64,000 nt of DNA from Brassica napus. Its lineage: Eukaryota; Streptophyta; Magnoliopsida; Brassicales; Brassicaceae. The notes below the pieces were generated by a model. The model did no database searches. It saw nothing but the letters and a program-made list of their open reading frames with translations, and had not been told where the DNA came from. Numbering within the stretch: the first letter of the stretch is position 1; the number at the start of each line of letters is the position of its first letter. The translations under genes and the position numbers were made by a program. The stretch spans positions 20,175,726-20,239,725 of the forward strand of contig NC_063437.1 of assembly GCF_020379485.1 (NCBI RefSeq), written 5' to 3'. This document shows positions 26,719-38,378 of the stretch, in pieces.

Positions 26719-26832
26719 TAAGAGCATCTCTAACCCCACTCCATATTTTACTCTAAAATTGAGAAAATGGAGTGGGAAATGGAGTAATAAACAAAAAATA
26801 AAAGCATTACTCCAAATTGGAGATGCCCTAAG
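26719..26832. mobile_element. Short TIR element (MITE)
   Basis: About 110 bp with inverted ends AGAGCATCTCTAA and TTGGAGATGCCCT. TAAG lies at both outer borders, and internal complementary ACTCC and GGAGT blocks are present. This is the well-known GAGCATCTCCAACC-type plant repeat. Superfamily not determined. Confidence 0.7.
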
Positions 26833-26948
26833 TACGGAGTTTTGCACTGAACGTTTGCAAAAAAAATAAAAAAATCATAAAACTAAACAGTGATATAATT
26901 GCTTATTCCAATAATGGTGCATTTAAGCATGGGTAAACGTATTTCACT

Positions 26949-27000
26949 AACATGCATATTTAACTAGCTGTTTTACAAAAAAAAAACATGCATATTTAAC
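26949..27000 (+). repeat. A-tailed micro-insertion with target duplication
   Basis: A perfect 16-bp repeat, AACATGCATATTTAAC, at 26949-26964 and 26985-27000. It flanks the 20-bp insert TAGCTGTTTTACAAAAAAAA. Confidence 0.75.
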
Positions 27001-28000
27001 ACAAAACGAAGCTGAAAAATAAAACATTTTGAAATTAAAGCAAGTTGGGTCGCGTGCCGGTAAAAACATCGAGAACTTTTAATTCCTCATACATTTTTGA
27101 ATTTGGAGAATGCATTGAACCTAACTGCACTATTTTATATGCTTTCCCGTGAATTTGGCATTACTTTGGTATTATTATTTGACCATTTGATTATTTTCAA
27201 CTTTTATCTATTTTAAGTAGTTTGAATATTTTATATGGCCATCTCGTTCCCAACTTGAGTTTGGCTTTACAGCTTCGTTGATGCAGTTCGACCCAGAAAA
27301 GTTATATTCCCAGTTGCAGTTTTTTCTTGTTCGACCATGTTATAATCTTAAGACAGTACGATATAATTTACAAACAATAAAAAAACAGATTACATACAAG
27401 AATCATTTGTAATCATCTCTCAATAATAATCTTGATGTATAGTTCAAAAAAAAAAAATAATAATAATAAAAATCTCGATGCTATTTTTAGTTTGTCTACT
27501 TGTTCATGACCTCTTTGCTACCATAAAACAGTTTTGTCTTTGCTACCATTTTTATCAAACAGACTGAGCCCAAATTTGGCTTCCAGTCAAGGCCCGCAGT
27601 TTGATCATTCGCCTATCTTAGTCTAAATGGTAACCAAATAAATAATTGGAAATAATATTATTTTTCTTTTCTTAAATTTGACACTATTTATTAAAAAAAA
27701 ATTCCAGTATTTCTTTTCCTTTCTTTTAATTTTAGGAATAATAGAACAAAAACATTTTTATTAAATCTGAGAAGGAATAATAAGGAACAAACATTAATTT
27801 TCTTTTTTACTATTTTGTTCCTTTTTATTCTTCTTATTTTTACTAGAGATTTTGTCCGGGCTACGCCCGGAATTAAACAAATATCAATATATTTAATATA
27901 TATAATGCACATATATTACATCCCTTGATATAACCATATACTGAATCAGAAATGATTAAAACTGACAATTTATCATTTGTACTATCAAAAATACATATGG

Positions 28001-28051
28001 AAAGATGAGCAAATATGTTTTGGTGTTAAAAAAAAAAGATGAGCAAATGTG
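28001..28051 (+). repeat. A-tailed micro-insertion inside Helitron 1
   Basis: A 17-bp repeat with one mismatch (AAAGATGAGCAAATATG / AAAGATGAGCAAATGTG) at 28001-28017 and 28035-28051. It flanks TTTTGGTGTTAAAAAAA. It lies within Helitron 1, so it formed after or within that element's lineage. Confidence 0.65.
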
Positions 28052-29008
28052 TAATGTATAAAAAATAGTTAATTCTAAGTTACGATTCAAATATTTTTTG
28101 TCTTATATATTGGGTTATCATGAAACTAAATTATTAATAAGTAAAGTCCATCATGTCGTGATAGAAATTAACCATATATTTTATGTACACGTGGTTTATA
28201 TATTTTAAATTTTTAAATTTGTCATTTTTACTATTATGAGGATTGTTTTGTTTGAGTTATTTTTTTTATAAATATTTATTGGTATTACAATTTTTAATAT
28301 TTTCCTTTGGTTCATGAAAGTGCAAATATATATAAGTCGGACCATATATATAAGTCTTAAGAAATTCCAACTATGCGGTTACTTGTATACTATCGCCTTT
28401 CAAATATATTGAGTTTCATACTTTAAACTCAAACGCCTATAAGATAGCAGACAAAGCTTTGAAGACTTTCCCTTGTAAATTAAGTTTCACGTTTACATCC
28501 ATTACTTAATGGGCCTAAAGAAATTAAGTCCCATTAATTATTGGGCTTAATTAAAATTTGAGATTTCTTAAGTAGCTGGTAAGTTAAAATATAAGCACAT
28601 TTTTTTAAAGAAGAGGACATCCGTAGGTAATGGGAGAGATAGTTTTCAGTACATTAAAAAAGTATAAAGATGAAATATAGGGAAATAGTTATTGCACAGA
28701 GCTTGTAATGTGGGGTACAAAATCTAAGTGAGAACGACCGTTTGCAAGACTTCCAACTATCACTTACATAGCGTTTGCGGCTCTGCTCTTCGTCTCCAAA
28801 GTTTGGTGGTGTTGGTTGATTCACTACTCCATTGCTTTTGTGGTGTTGGTTTGTTATGAATTGCTGACCTTGGTGGTTGGTTGTGACAAAGGTACGGATT
28901 TCTTCATGAATCTCATCGTCTTCTTCTAAACCTGTAATAAGTACAGTATTGGGTGGTTAAATGTTTCAGACAATGCTTATCATATATCGTTTTGTTTAAC
29001 AGAGAAGA

Positions 29009-30332
29009 GAAGGTGGTGAGACATATCTATCTCCAGAGTTATAACCGACTGAACTCCTGCTGCAACAATAATTACGTAAGAAAAAGGCTTTTGTTAGAGA
29101 GACTCATCAAAAAGGGGCAAATAAGATGTTCTTACATCAGACTGCTTGATTTTGCACAGGGTGATGGGCATATATTGGTGTTTGATAGATAAATCACATC
29201 CTCGGCGCCCAACAGTGAATACATGGCCCCTCATGATATGGTGTGGGTTCTGAAATTACATAGAATTAAGCATTAGGACAGTTAGAAACTGAAGTATCGT
29301 AGTCAAGAAGTGAAAAAGTATCAGACATAACAACATAGTTCTGTCGGAAAAATATAAAAGAACCGAACATGAAGTGAACTAAACTCGTTGGGCATGAACT
29401 GAAAGACCAAACCTTCACAACAAAAAATTTAACACGAAGTGCACACTGCTAAACCCTCAATGTGCAACTTGCAGACACAAAAAAAGTCACAGAGACACAT
29501 ACATAACAACATACTTATGGGTTATGCCGGAAAAAAATATAAAAGAAACGGACATGCAGACAACTAAACTCGTTGCTCATGAACTAAAAGACCAAACCTT
29601 TACTAAAAATATTACACGAACAGCACACTGCTAAACCCTAAAGGCGCAATTCACAGACTATTAGATCAAACCAATAAAAAAACAATCACTGATGAAACTT
29701 GATCCACCTGAGAATACTGAGAAAGTAGCTTCGCCCGTGGAGCCTTAGCTAGCTTCTTCCCTGCCTTTGACTTCTCACCATCCGTCACCACTTCACCTAG
29801 ATCCACAAAAACATTAGAAATCATAATTAATGAGACAAAATCGTGAGACAGACCACCAAACCTGCTATTGTAGGTGTCACCACCACATCGGCTTCAGGGT
29901 TTGTGTCGGCTTCAAGAGAGGTCTCCATCACAGGCACATCGGTTAAAACAGGCTTCTCTGCATCCATAGCTTACGGATCAGAGGATCCAAGCTCCGACTC
30001 TCCAGATTCCGAATCCAGGACCTGAAACCGGAACCTCGCTTGTCGACGAAGACCCCGCCGGTTCCGCCGTCGAAGACCCCGCCGGTTCCGCCGTCGAAGA
30101 CACCGCCGGTTCCGCCGTCGCTACATAAGTTAAAAAAGAAATCGAAAATCAGATTTGAAACCAAAAATAAAAAACTCAGATTCAGATAAGAACTAACGTA
30201 CAGATTAAATAGCAGCATGGATCTTGACCTTAGACCGCTTGGTAGGGCGTGGAGATGAGAAGACGGTGCACGGGATGAAGAAGAAGAAGAGAAACTCTTG
30301 GAAGATGAAGAGCTACGACTGATCTCAACCAT
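29009..30332 (-). pseudogene. Captured 5' part of an AAA-ATPase gene (FHA-like N-terminal region)
   Basis: Minus-strand pieces in the original exon order. 30332 down to about 30207 has MVEISRSSSSSK, then after a frame change PTKRSKVK. About 30122-29862 has TAEPAVSS repeats, then after another shift AMDAEKPVLTDVPVME. 29796-29708 reads KAPRAKLLSQYSQ. 29249-29136 reads NPHHIMRGHVFTVGRRGCDL and then SIKHQYMPITLC. A likely next exon lies near 29060-29009. Splice borders are preserved (SQYSQ joins NPHH exactly). From memory this matches the N-terminus of the plant AAA-type ATPases At1g02890/At4g02480, whose FHA-like segment contains FTVGRRGCDLSIKD. Frameshifts and a stop rule out function. Confidence 0.85.
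30050..30122. repeat. Three tandem 24-bp units inside the captured gene
   Basis: CCGCCGGTTCCGCCGTCGAA plus GACC/GACA repeats three times, encoding repeated AEPAGSST on the minus strand. Confidence 0.85.
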
Positions 30333-30673
30333 GTCTCACAATTTTTTTTTTTCAATCTCGATCTTGTTCCCGATATAGAGAAGGAGAGGAAAGAGACGGA
30401 ATCAAAAATATCAGAGACTTTATGTAAATGAGAAGAAAAACAAAACCAAACGTCTCGTCTTCATCATCTCCACGTGATAACCAAACCAGACATTAAATCA
30501 TATATATTTAAAATGGGCCAATTCGATTTTATATCAGCCCACATAAGTCTGGCCCGATTGTAACTTCAAAGACGGTCTTACGTGGCAAAACGAAGGCTCA
30601 CTATTGGTTGATTTTTTATAGTGACGTGGATAGCTTTAGAGTGGAGTATATCTCCCTTTTAGTATAGGATAGA

Positions 30674-30917
30674 TAGTGGTCACTAGTTAAAACCTTAGTT
30701 GTTCTACTACTTACTATCTCTGGTAAAAGAGTATAATGGTCTCTTCTTCGACTGTTTCGTTGTTAAGTTGGAAAACCTGAACATTAAGAGTTACTAAAAA
30801 ATTTCAGATAAGTTTACTGTTGAAGCTATAGTGCTGGTGATCGAAGTCTCATTTGATGATAAACTACAACATCTATGTTTAACCATGCAATGACTACATA
30901 AAACTCAACAACCATCA
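30674..30917. other. Short unique spacer between Helitron 1 and retroposon B
   Basis: About 240 bp of AT-rich sequence between two insertions. Nothing else seen. Confidence 0.5.
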
Positions 30918-30933
30918 GAACCTACTTATGATA

Positions 30934-32304
30934 TTTTTTTTTTTTTTTTTTTTGTTAAGTATGTGAATTTCATTAACTGGTAATGAGACAAAGAGATTAC
31001 AAGAGTTTGAAGAAATCAAATCCTAGAAATCTAAAGCGCTAATTAAAGCATAAGTGCTAGAGAGAGCCACAAAAAAAGGTAAAAAAGACTCTCTAAAACA
31101 AATTAAGGTTTAGGCATAATCTCTACAGACATGACTAAAGCTTGGCAATGTATGAATTCGAAGCAACCATTTAGTATCAGGAGACCACAACTTGATCTTG
31201 CAACCGGAAACCTGTAACAAGCGAGGCAGTCATTAGAGTTCACAACCGGAGAACGGTCTGAGGCACCGCAGACCGTCCCGAAGGCGACTCCGAAAAGAGG
31301 ACAGGCGAAGCAGGGTTGACTAAGTCCTGGTCCGGCCACCACAACTAATGAAGTCCACTCCAAACGAAGCTTACTCCAGAAAACGACAACCAACTCCCTG
31401 AGAAATCCAAACCGAAGCGAAGATGCCAGCATATAAGCACAGGTGAGATACAGGCTGGCGGAAGCGGAGGTTATACGGCTCGACTCCGGTCCCGGCAAAC
31501 AAGCAGAGCACTAAAAGATCTGGCAGCTTAGCATCAAAGAGGGCAGGAAGTGGATGTCATATTCCTTCTGAGACTTTGAAATCGGAGGAGATTTAGCTCC
31601 TATCAGCAGGCGAGAAGATGAGAGGACCCGACGGAAGGTAGAAACAGAGCAGAGAGTTGAAATCCCTGAGCTATCTCGAAATACCAAAGGACCCGAGACC
31701 ATCAGCCACCATGGTAGTTGCTGTGAAAACAGAACGGAAGAGAAGTCCCCGGCGAAGCCCTCAAACATCGCTTTTCATCCTAGACCCGAAGATCTACACG
31801 GGGAAGTTCTAGCTAGAGCAACCGAAGACAGAGACAGGGGAAGACAGAGGAGACAGCGAGGCTGGCCGGAGATACAGCAGCAGCGACGCCCTGGAGCTCC
31901 GACGAACTCTCCAAGGTGAATCTGACCCAGATCTACCGAGAGCCAAACCCTAGATCTACTTTCGAAGCGGCGCCTCCTGAAGAGATCTGTGCATCCACGA
32001 CCTCGCCATCACTCCAGAAAGGCTGGGTACACACCCAGAAACCGGTTTGATTCGCTGGATCCGGCCGCTATCCTAACGAAAAACCAGAGGTGATGAAGCA
32101 AGGAGGAGGTGGGGAAAACAGAGCTCGATAGGGGTGAGGTTGGATGGAGGGAGCGATTTGGGGTGGCGATCGACGGTAAACGACCACCGCCGGCCACCAG
32201 AAACGAGATTCTGACGGTGAGATTCGAGGAAACTAGGGTTTGGATGGAGAGAGAGATTTGAGAGCAACTTTCTCTCACCTCTCTCTAAATTTTAATTGGC
32301 ACTC
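30934..32304 (-). mobile_element. ORF-less poly(A) retroposon B
   Basis: Flanked by a perfect 16-bp direct repeat, GAACCTACTTATGATA, at 30918-30933 and 32305-32320. A run of about 20 T follows the left repeat, so the poly(A) tail is on the minus strand and the element is 1.37 kb in minus orientation. The 3' end reads TTAATGAAATTCACATACTT before the tail. The 5' part is GC-rich and contains CCAAACCCTAG. The minus-strand ORFs of 85-131 codons show no family resemblance and are not conserved protein. Likely the same class as retroposons A and C. Confidence 0.85.
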
Positions 32305-32320
32305 GAACCTACTTATGATA

Positions 32321-32597
32321 AGTACAACTATATTCATAACTACCCAAAGAGACAGTGTGTATTTATTTAGACCGCCTTCTTTGAATAGTTACTGATTTGC
32401 ATAACACAGACCTAACTCTTTAAAAGTTAATTAACTCTATAGTTAACCATTATTTTAACAAAATAACATTATTAAAATAAAAAGCCTTCTTGATTAGGCA
32501 GAAGGTTCATACTATTTCTAACCTCGAGTTTTAAAGAGAGAGATAGAAAACAAAACCAAATCACATACAATATTTTCTTGAATCAGGTAAATGAGTT
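32321..32597. other. bHLH100 3' flank
   Basis: About 280 bp, expected to hold the bHLH100 3' UTR (minus strand). No other feature seen. Confidence 0.5.
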
Positions 32598-33414
32598 TCA
32601 ACATTTCTCGTACAAGTACAACAACCTACTACGTAACTCTTCAAAATTCAGATTGCAATTATCCATCTGAAGATGCAAAGTGTAAAAGAGTCTCTCTCCT
32701 TGAGACCTTGAAGATGAAGCATCCACAAGAACCAACCCATCTTCTTCTAGTCCACTCAATACGTTCCCGAACGAACACTTTACAGTCTGTAAAGATGAAA
32801 TCTGGACCATTAAACCTGTCTCACCTAGATTAGTTGCAGAAACCGTTGATGCATAACCAGTGACCCCTTTCTCTGGCTTAGCATTTTGGTTAGTGTTAAG
32901 GAGATCTTTTTGACCCGAGATTCGAAACGAGAGCTCGTCTTTCTTCTTTATGAGCATGTTGAATTGCTCTTGCAGCTCTGGTATGTACTCTAGGGCCTGT
33001 GAAACTGTTGCTGAAACACTTAACTTCTTCTGCAAGAAACACCCAAGAAGAATAGATTTGTATCATTTTTTGTCAAGTAAAAAAGTAATCTTATCCATAA
33101 AAGGTAAATTTATTTGAATAAATGGTTACCGATTGATTGGTAGATGGGAGACAAGAACGGAGCGCTGAGAACATTGCGTTGATCTTCTTGCGACGACCAC
33201 GTTCGCTCGCGTTGTGATTAAGCTTCTTCATCACGACGGGATTCTCTAACCCTAAAGTTCTATGTCTCTCCGACGACACATTCTGATGAGCCACCTCCAA
33301 GTCCGGCAATGGAAAATCAAGAAACGTGTTGGCTACGTCGTCGTTTACATAGAAGCCTTGGTCTCCGCAAGGCCAGCCGAAATTGGGAAACAATGGAGGG
33401 ACAAGTGCACACAT
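32598..33414 (-). CDS. BHLH100: bHLH transcription factor, subgroup Ib (iron-deficiency response)
   Basis: Two exons, 33414-33130 and 33029-32598, giving 238 residues. The N-terminus MCALVPPLFPNFGWP is diagnostic of the Ib group (bHLH38/39/100/101). The bHLH domain spans about residues 65-120, with basic region NHNASERGRRKKINAMF carrying the E-box-contacting His67, Glu71 and Arg75. The second exon begins KKLSVSATVSQALEYIPELQ. The conserved C-terminal ACT-like half includes VLSGLEEDGLVLVDASSSRS. Ib factors pair with FIT to turn on FRO2 and IRT1 under iron shortage. The protein stops at LYEKC, a few residues before the usual end (recalled from Arabidopsis), probably without consequence. It is flanked by retroposon B downstream and by three G-boxes and a Helitron upstream. 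Confidence 0.95.
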
Positions 33415-33866
33415 CTTGGCTTTACAGTTTTTTTTGGTAAAAGGCTTTAGACAGATTATGGGTTGGGATTAGGCTTAGTGAGTTACTTTCGTTGGTTTAT
33501 TTATGTCTCACTCAAGTTTTGTTCTATTTATATATACACACTAATACAAAAATTAAAAAAATTTTAAATTGTTTTTGATCGAAGGAATAATTATCTGTTG
33601 TACAAATATAAAAGCATATCCATGGGATATAAATTAAAATTAATACCATAGGGTGAAGTGTATGTGGGTCACGAGTGGACATGCATTGACACGGGGTTAA
33701 GCATTTTCTCCCCAAGCAGGAGCATGTTCGAATGATCACTGGTTGACCTACATATACATGCAATAAGTTTTCTATGTCATTGCACTAATTAAAAATAAGA
33801 GAAATGCTGGGAGACAAGGATACACGAGTTTGATAGACGCGCAATGTTGCGAGGGAACGTGCAAAT

Positions 33867-33902
33867 CACGTGGAATGCTGCAAAGCACGTGCAAATCACG
33901 TG
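33867..33902. promoter_or_regulatory. Triple G-box upstream of bHLH100
   Basis: Three palindromic CACGTG sites at 33867-33872, 33886-33891 and 33897-33902, the outer two inside a repeated GTGCAAATCACGTGGAAT. They lie about 450-490 bp upstream of the bHLH100 start. Known: subgroup IVc bHLH factors with bHLH121 bind G-boxes in Ib bHLH promoters. That they act here is inferred. Confidence 0.6.
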
Positions 33903-34105
33903 GAATTTTCAAATGCTTATCTCCTGATTACAAGTATATATCTATGTGATTAATCAGTAAGCATATACATAAGCATTTCTTATTCATTTTGTAGATCAAA
34001 TTTAGACTTTCTATTTTTAATTTATTTAACTAAAAGTCTTATAGTGTAGTGGCCAACTCTGTTCATACATTTAAATATAAATGATGCATACCTCTGCATC
34101 ATAAA

Positions 34106-35774
34106 TCAATACTATTAAATTAGAAACATGTCCAGTTGATAATAGTTGAGTCCAACTTAAAATATAACTGCATCTAATTGATTATCTAAATATATCATAT
34201 AACCACCTTGGTAAAACAATTTTGTAACTTCCACTTTTATTCCAAAATTTTCGGATCCAATTCTGTCATATACGAATGTTACTAATAAAATAATTTTGTA
34301 CCTACTTCTAAGATAATGATCCACTACTTTCAATATTACAAACTGTCGACTATGAAGTCCAATAAATAAATATTATGTCATTTGGAAACAGTAATATTGA
34401 TACTATACTTTAATAAATATTATTTTCACCACACAAATTAATGGTAATGAACTAAGGTTTAATTAATGTTTAATTGAATCTAATTATTTTCCGGTCATTG
34501 AGCTATTAGATTGAGGGTCTGACTGGTTCAAACGTAGCGTTGCGGTTACAGAAGTTTGCGGATGCGGGTGGTTATGATTATTAGCGGGTTTAAGAGATTT
34601 GTACGACTGGTTATGCGGTCAGAAATTGGTGTGTTTGCGGGATACTTATGACTGGTTAACTACCAAATACAACAACAGTTAAATAATAAATTAATAATAT
34701 TTATATTTTATACAATTATAAAAATATCAAAAATCATAATATTATAATAAATATAAAAATTATATTTAGAAAGTTATAGTATAAATTTTTTAAAATAATA
34801 GAAAATATTTTTATTTAAATTTTTTATAATATTAGTTAAAATACAATAGATATATTTTAGTATTTTTATAATTCCAATTTAATTTTTTATTGAATAATTT
34901 TATTTTTGTATTTATATTGTTTTAAGAAAAAAGAAAAAAAGTATCCTCCCGCAACCGTCCGCAACCGCAAACGCTCGCAACCGCAAACGCTAGCTGAAAC
35001 CATCTTTTGAGTTTATGAGATTTGGAGCGGTTCAAAGGGGTTTGAGCGATTGTTGCAAAACGCCAACAACCGCTAGCAACTGCAAAAGCTGCGTTTGCGG
35101 GTGGTAGCGGAGAAACCAGTCATATCGTGACTGTAGATAACTATGTCATTTTTTAATTTATTTTAAAATATAATTATAAATATATTAATATTAAAAATAA
35201 AAGAAAATCCCATGTTTAAAAACATAGTAAAATTTTAAAATTCAAATTATTTATTTTTCATTTCACATAAAATATAATTTAAACCAATTTTATAACAAAT
35301 TAAATTTTAAATTTTAAAAACAATAATTTAAACAAAATTAGATTATATGTCAATCACCCATAAGTTCTCCCATAATTTCAACTTGCAGGCTCTGGTTTTA
35401 GCAGTTTTTGCGGGTTATCAAGTTTTTAATTGATGAATATTTTTCAAACACAAACCGGATTCAAAAATAAAAACAACAAATGACATATAAATTTTATAAT
35501 ACATGAACAAATACTTAAATTTAACATAAAATTACTTATTTTTAAATCTTTGGTTAAAACCCGAGTAAATATTTCAAATATCTCCAGTATTTGAAGTATT
35601 TTGGATTACCGTTGCCGCTTTAATGGGTTTTTGTACAAAACTCTGGAGCCACAAACTTATTTTAAATTATGATTATAGTTTTCTGGTTGTATCTAAAACT
35701 AAATTTCTTGAAATAATACAGAAAAATTGAAACAAAAAATATACCCGTCCTTTAAAGGACGGGTCAAAATCTAG
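34106..35774 (+). mobile_element. Helitron 2, non-autonomous
   Basis: It starts TCAATACTATTAAATTAG at 34106, preceded by A. It ends with the hairpin CCCGTCCTTTAAAGGACGGG, then TCAAAAT and CTAG at 35774, followed by T. Length is 1.67 kb with no ORF. The right end is a textbook Helitron terminus; the left end is less certain because the 5' consensus is short. Confidence 0.75.
34520..35122. mobile_element. Possible nested TIR element inside Helitron 2
   Basis: Inverted ends TGACTGGTT (34520-34528) and AACCAGTCA (35114-35122). Arrays of GCGGTT/GCGTTTGCGG on the left are mirrored by CCGCAACCGCAAACGC on the right. No target duplication found, so insertion is not proven. Confidence 0.5.
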
Positions 35775-36282
35775 TATTTAGTATAAAGGTCAACCACGCC
35801 CTTGGACTGACGACGGCCATCTATGAGATTTTTGGTCGCTATTTTTAGGGCCATAAAGCAAAAGTCCCTAATGGGCTTATTCAAATATTGATGGGCCTAA
35901 GATAATTGGTTTAAGCCAGCTTCATCTTCTTCATATTTCAACGCGTTCTAAAACCTTTTGTATTGGAACAAAGTGATGTTGGCAGACTTTTGGTGTTATT
36001 GTGTTCATACTTCATACTTCAAAGATTGTCGAGGTTCATGTAACTTTTATAAGCATGTCAAAAACTGTAAAAGACATGGCCTTGTCCAAAACGATCATGA
36101 AGCTTTATTGATCTCTTATTATACATTTATTTCTGGTCTTTTTTTACATAAGCTGCAACTTATATCACACACAATATACTAGAAAGGAGAAACCAAATAT
36201 ACAAAGCTGCTCACACTAAAAAAGAGAGAGCTAAAACTGAAAGCCTGAACATGCCCGAACCATTTCTCTCACATGCTTTGCT
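35775..36282. other. Intergenic, Helitron 2 to HAD gene 3' UTR
   Basis: About 500 bp. The right part is the likely 3' UTR of the HAD gene. No other gene seen. Confidence 0.5.
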
Positions 36283-38378
36283 TCACACCTTGACTCCTAT
36301 CCGTTGAGCCACCTGAAGAACAGTCATTTTAAGTTATCAATAGGAATAAACTCTTGAGAGGCTTGAGGCAACAAGGGAGATTCGTTTACCTGTTTAAAAG
36401 AAGTGACTTCACTTCCCCAAAGCCAAGCGTCACAGCCTGCATCTCTAGCTCCCCATAGATCATTCCTACGGTCATCTCCTACATGAACCGCATCCTCAGG
36501 ATTCACTCCTAACAACTCACAAGCTTTCAAGAAGATGGTTGGGTTCGGCTTCTCCGCTTCAACCTGCCAAAAACAATCAAACCAAAACCATTGAATACAC
36601 ACACACATACTCACTCTCGAAACATTTCAGATCATCAACCAAAAGATTAAAAAACAAAGGAGAGAAGAGGTTATGTTACTTCTGCTGAAACAGCCACAGC
36701 ATCGAACCAGTCTTCGCATCTCAGTGCTCGTAGGAGAGGTCTTAACCGAGTGTCGAAGTTGGACACAATGGCAACTTTTACACCCGCTTCTTTGATAGCC
36801 TTGAACACTTTCTCTGCCTCAGGATCACATAGCTTCCACGCCTGGTAAAAGCAAATGGTAGTAAATATCAAAAGAGACGAAACAAATTTTAAAGTGTTCA
36901 TGTCATTAAAAGTCGTAAAGATCAAACCTGTTCTGTAGTAAAATAGTCGTAAAGCTCTTCAAAGTACTGAGAATTCGAACAGCCTGTTGATGCACTCACT
37001 ATATATTGCCAGAAAGGTCTCGCGTCGTTTACATACCTACAAAACAAATGAAGTATAAATCAAGAACAACAGATAAAGTTATCACTCGCAATTAAACTCT
37101 TCTTCAGTAGACAACAATCTAATCTTCCAAATAGTTAGTTTTGAAACTGAATTGGCACAGAGTTGGTATTAATCAAGATGACCATGATGCATTAACACTA
37201 AACACAATGCAGTATCTATGTATTGTGGTGATTTTCGTAGAGTAAGAGAAACACAAGAAGGTGAAGAAGATGATGATACCTGAGATGAGATTGACCCCAT
37301 GGTTTCTGATAAGCTCGTCTGTATCTAGTAAGTATCTCAGCCTCCGAGTACACAACTCCATACTTCTCTCCAATATTCTTATATATCTACACAATCAAAA
37401 ACCACTAACAACAACTCAGAATTTACAAATTCAAAACCTCCATGTAATCATAACAAAAAGCATCAAGCATTCACAACATAACAAAAAAAACCAATCAACA
37501 AATCGCTTTTTCAATCAATTAACTATATAACACCCCATCTGCTCGGCTCGTGGCTCGCGGCTCATGACAGCCAGCCACTGCATCACTTTTAAGAAGTTTG
37601 AAAAACTTATTTACTGAATCTGCGATTGTGAGAATAACTTCTTGATTGTTCACACATCACATCACTGAAGTTAAGCGTGACCATCATTAACCCCTTTTTA
37701 GCTTCGGTTAAAAGACGGTTTTTAGCTTCTCTTATATTTTAATTAAAAAAAGTTAAGAACCGTGTCTTAAATAAGAGATATAAGAGCCGTTTCTTAGCCG
37801 AAAAAAAAAACAACAAAAAAGTGTCAAATCTTAAGTTAAAAACCCCGGTTAAGACCGGAGTTAATGAATTTTCTGGTAAGTTGTTCAATGTTCATCTTAC
37901 ACGTAGTTGATCATCATATATATATATATGATATAAATAAAAATTATATGATGATTAATTGATAATTATAAGTAGCTAAATCAATTAGTTTAGATCTCTA
38001 CATATACCACTGCAACCAAATCAACAGTGAAAGCAGAGCACGCTAGTTTTTTTTTTTTTTTTTTGAATCATACGAACTTGAAGAGATCACACAGACCTGA
38101 GCCGTAGGTTGGGCGGGGACAAGGAGAGTACCAACGGCGTCCACAAGCAACGCCTTGTGAGTGAACTCGCCGTACAGAGATCTCCTGTAATCCACGTACT
38201 CCTTCAACACACCTCCCAATTCATCATCCGCCACGACGGCAGCAGCAGCGGACGACGACGCAGAGGAGATCATCCGGCGGCGGCTGAGCAATGCTCCCCC
38301 GGTTCTCGCGGTACGTTCCGATCCGTGGGAGATCGAGGAGAGAAGTGTTGCTAACCTCCTGCTTCGTGACGACGCCAT
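36283..38378 (-). CDS. HAD-superfamily haloacid dehalogenase-like hydrolase
   Basis: Six exons: 38378-38097, 37386-37280, 37036-36928, 36841-36680, 36563-36390 and 36312-36283, joined in frame to 287 residues. The Ser/Arg/Ala-rich N-terminus (1-45) looks like an organelle presequence. HAD motif I is LLVDAVGTLL with nucleophile Asp80; the usual second Asp of DxDGT is Val. Motif II is KVAIVSNFDTR, and motif IV is HVGDDRRNDLWGARDAGC. Fold and motifs indicate a phosphatase-like hydrolase of the HDHD3/dREG-2 kind; the substrate is unknown. The position between bHLH100 and M17 matches Arabidopsis At2g41250. Confidence 0.92.
37685..37867. mobile_element. Short TIR-like element upstream of HAD exon 2 (intron 1)
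   Basis: TCATTAACCCC near the left edge and GGAGTTAATGAA at the right are inverted. Inside are TTAAGAACCGTGTCTTA-type palindromic blocks. It lies in the first intron of the HAD gene. MITE status inferred. Confidence 0.4.

Larger units (their letters stand above)
25442..27842. other. Intergenic, OSR1 promoter to Helitron 1
   Basis: About 2.4 kb. The left end is the OSR1 upstream region. It contains a small TIR element (26719-26832) and three short insertions or duplications (26416-26460, 26543-26585, 26949-27000). No coding gene recognised. Confidence 0.6.
27843..30673 (-). mobile_element. Helitron 1, complete, carrying AAA-ATPase gene fragments
   Basis: On the minus strand the element starts TCTATCCTATACTAAAAGGG at 30673, preceded by A. 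It ends with the hairpin CCGGGCGTAGCCCGG, a short spacer and CTAG at 27843, followed by T. That is the canonical Helitron form: A before TC, a GC hairpin about 10 nt before CTRR, T after, and no target duplication. It is 2.83 kb long with no Rep/helicase ORF, so non-autonomous. It carries exon-like pieces of a host gene (separate entry). Confidence 0.9.

Noticed and set aside
31103..31498. 131-codon minus-strand ORF as a protein gene
   Set aside because: It lies wholly inside retroposon B, has no recognised domain, and its composition follows the GC content of the element.
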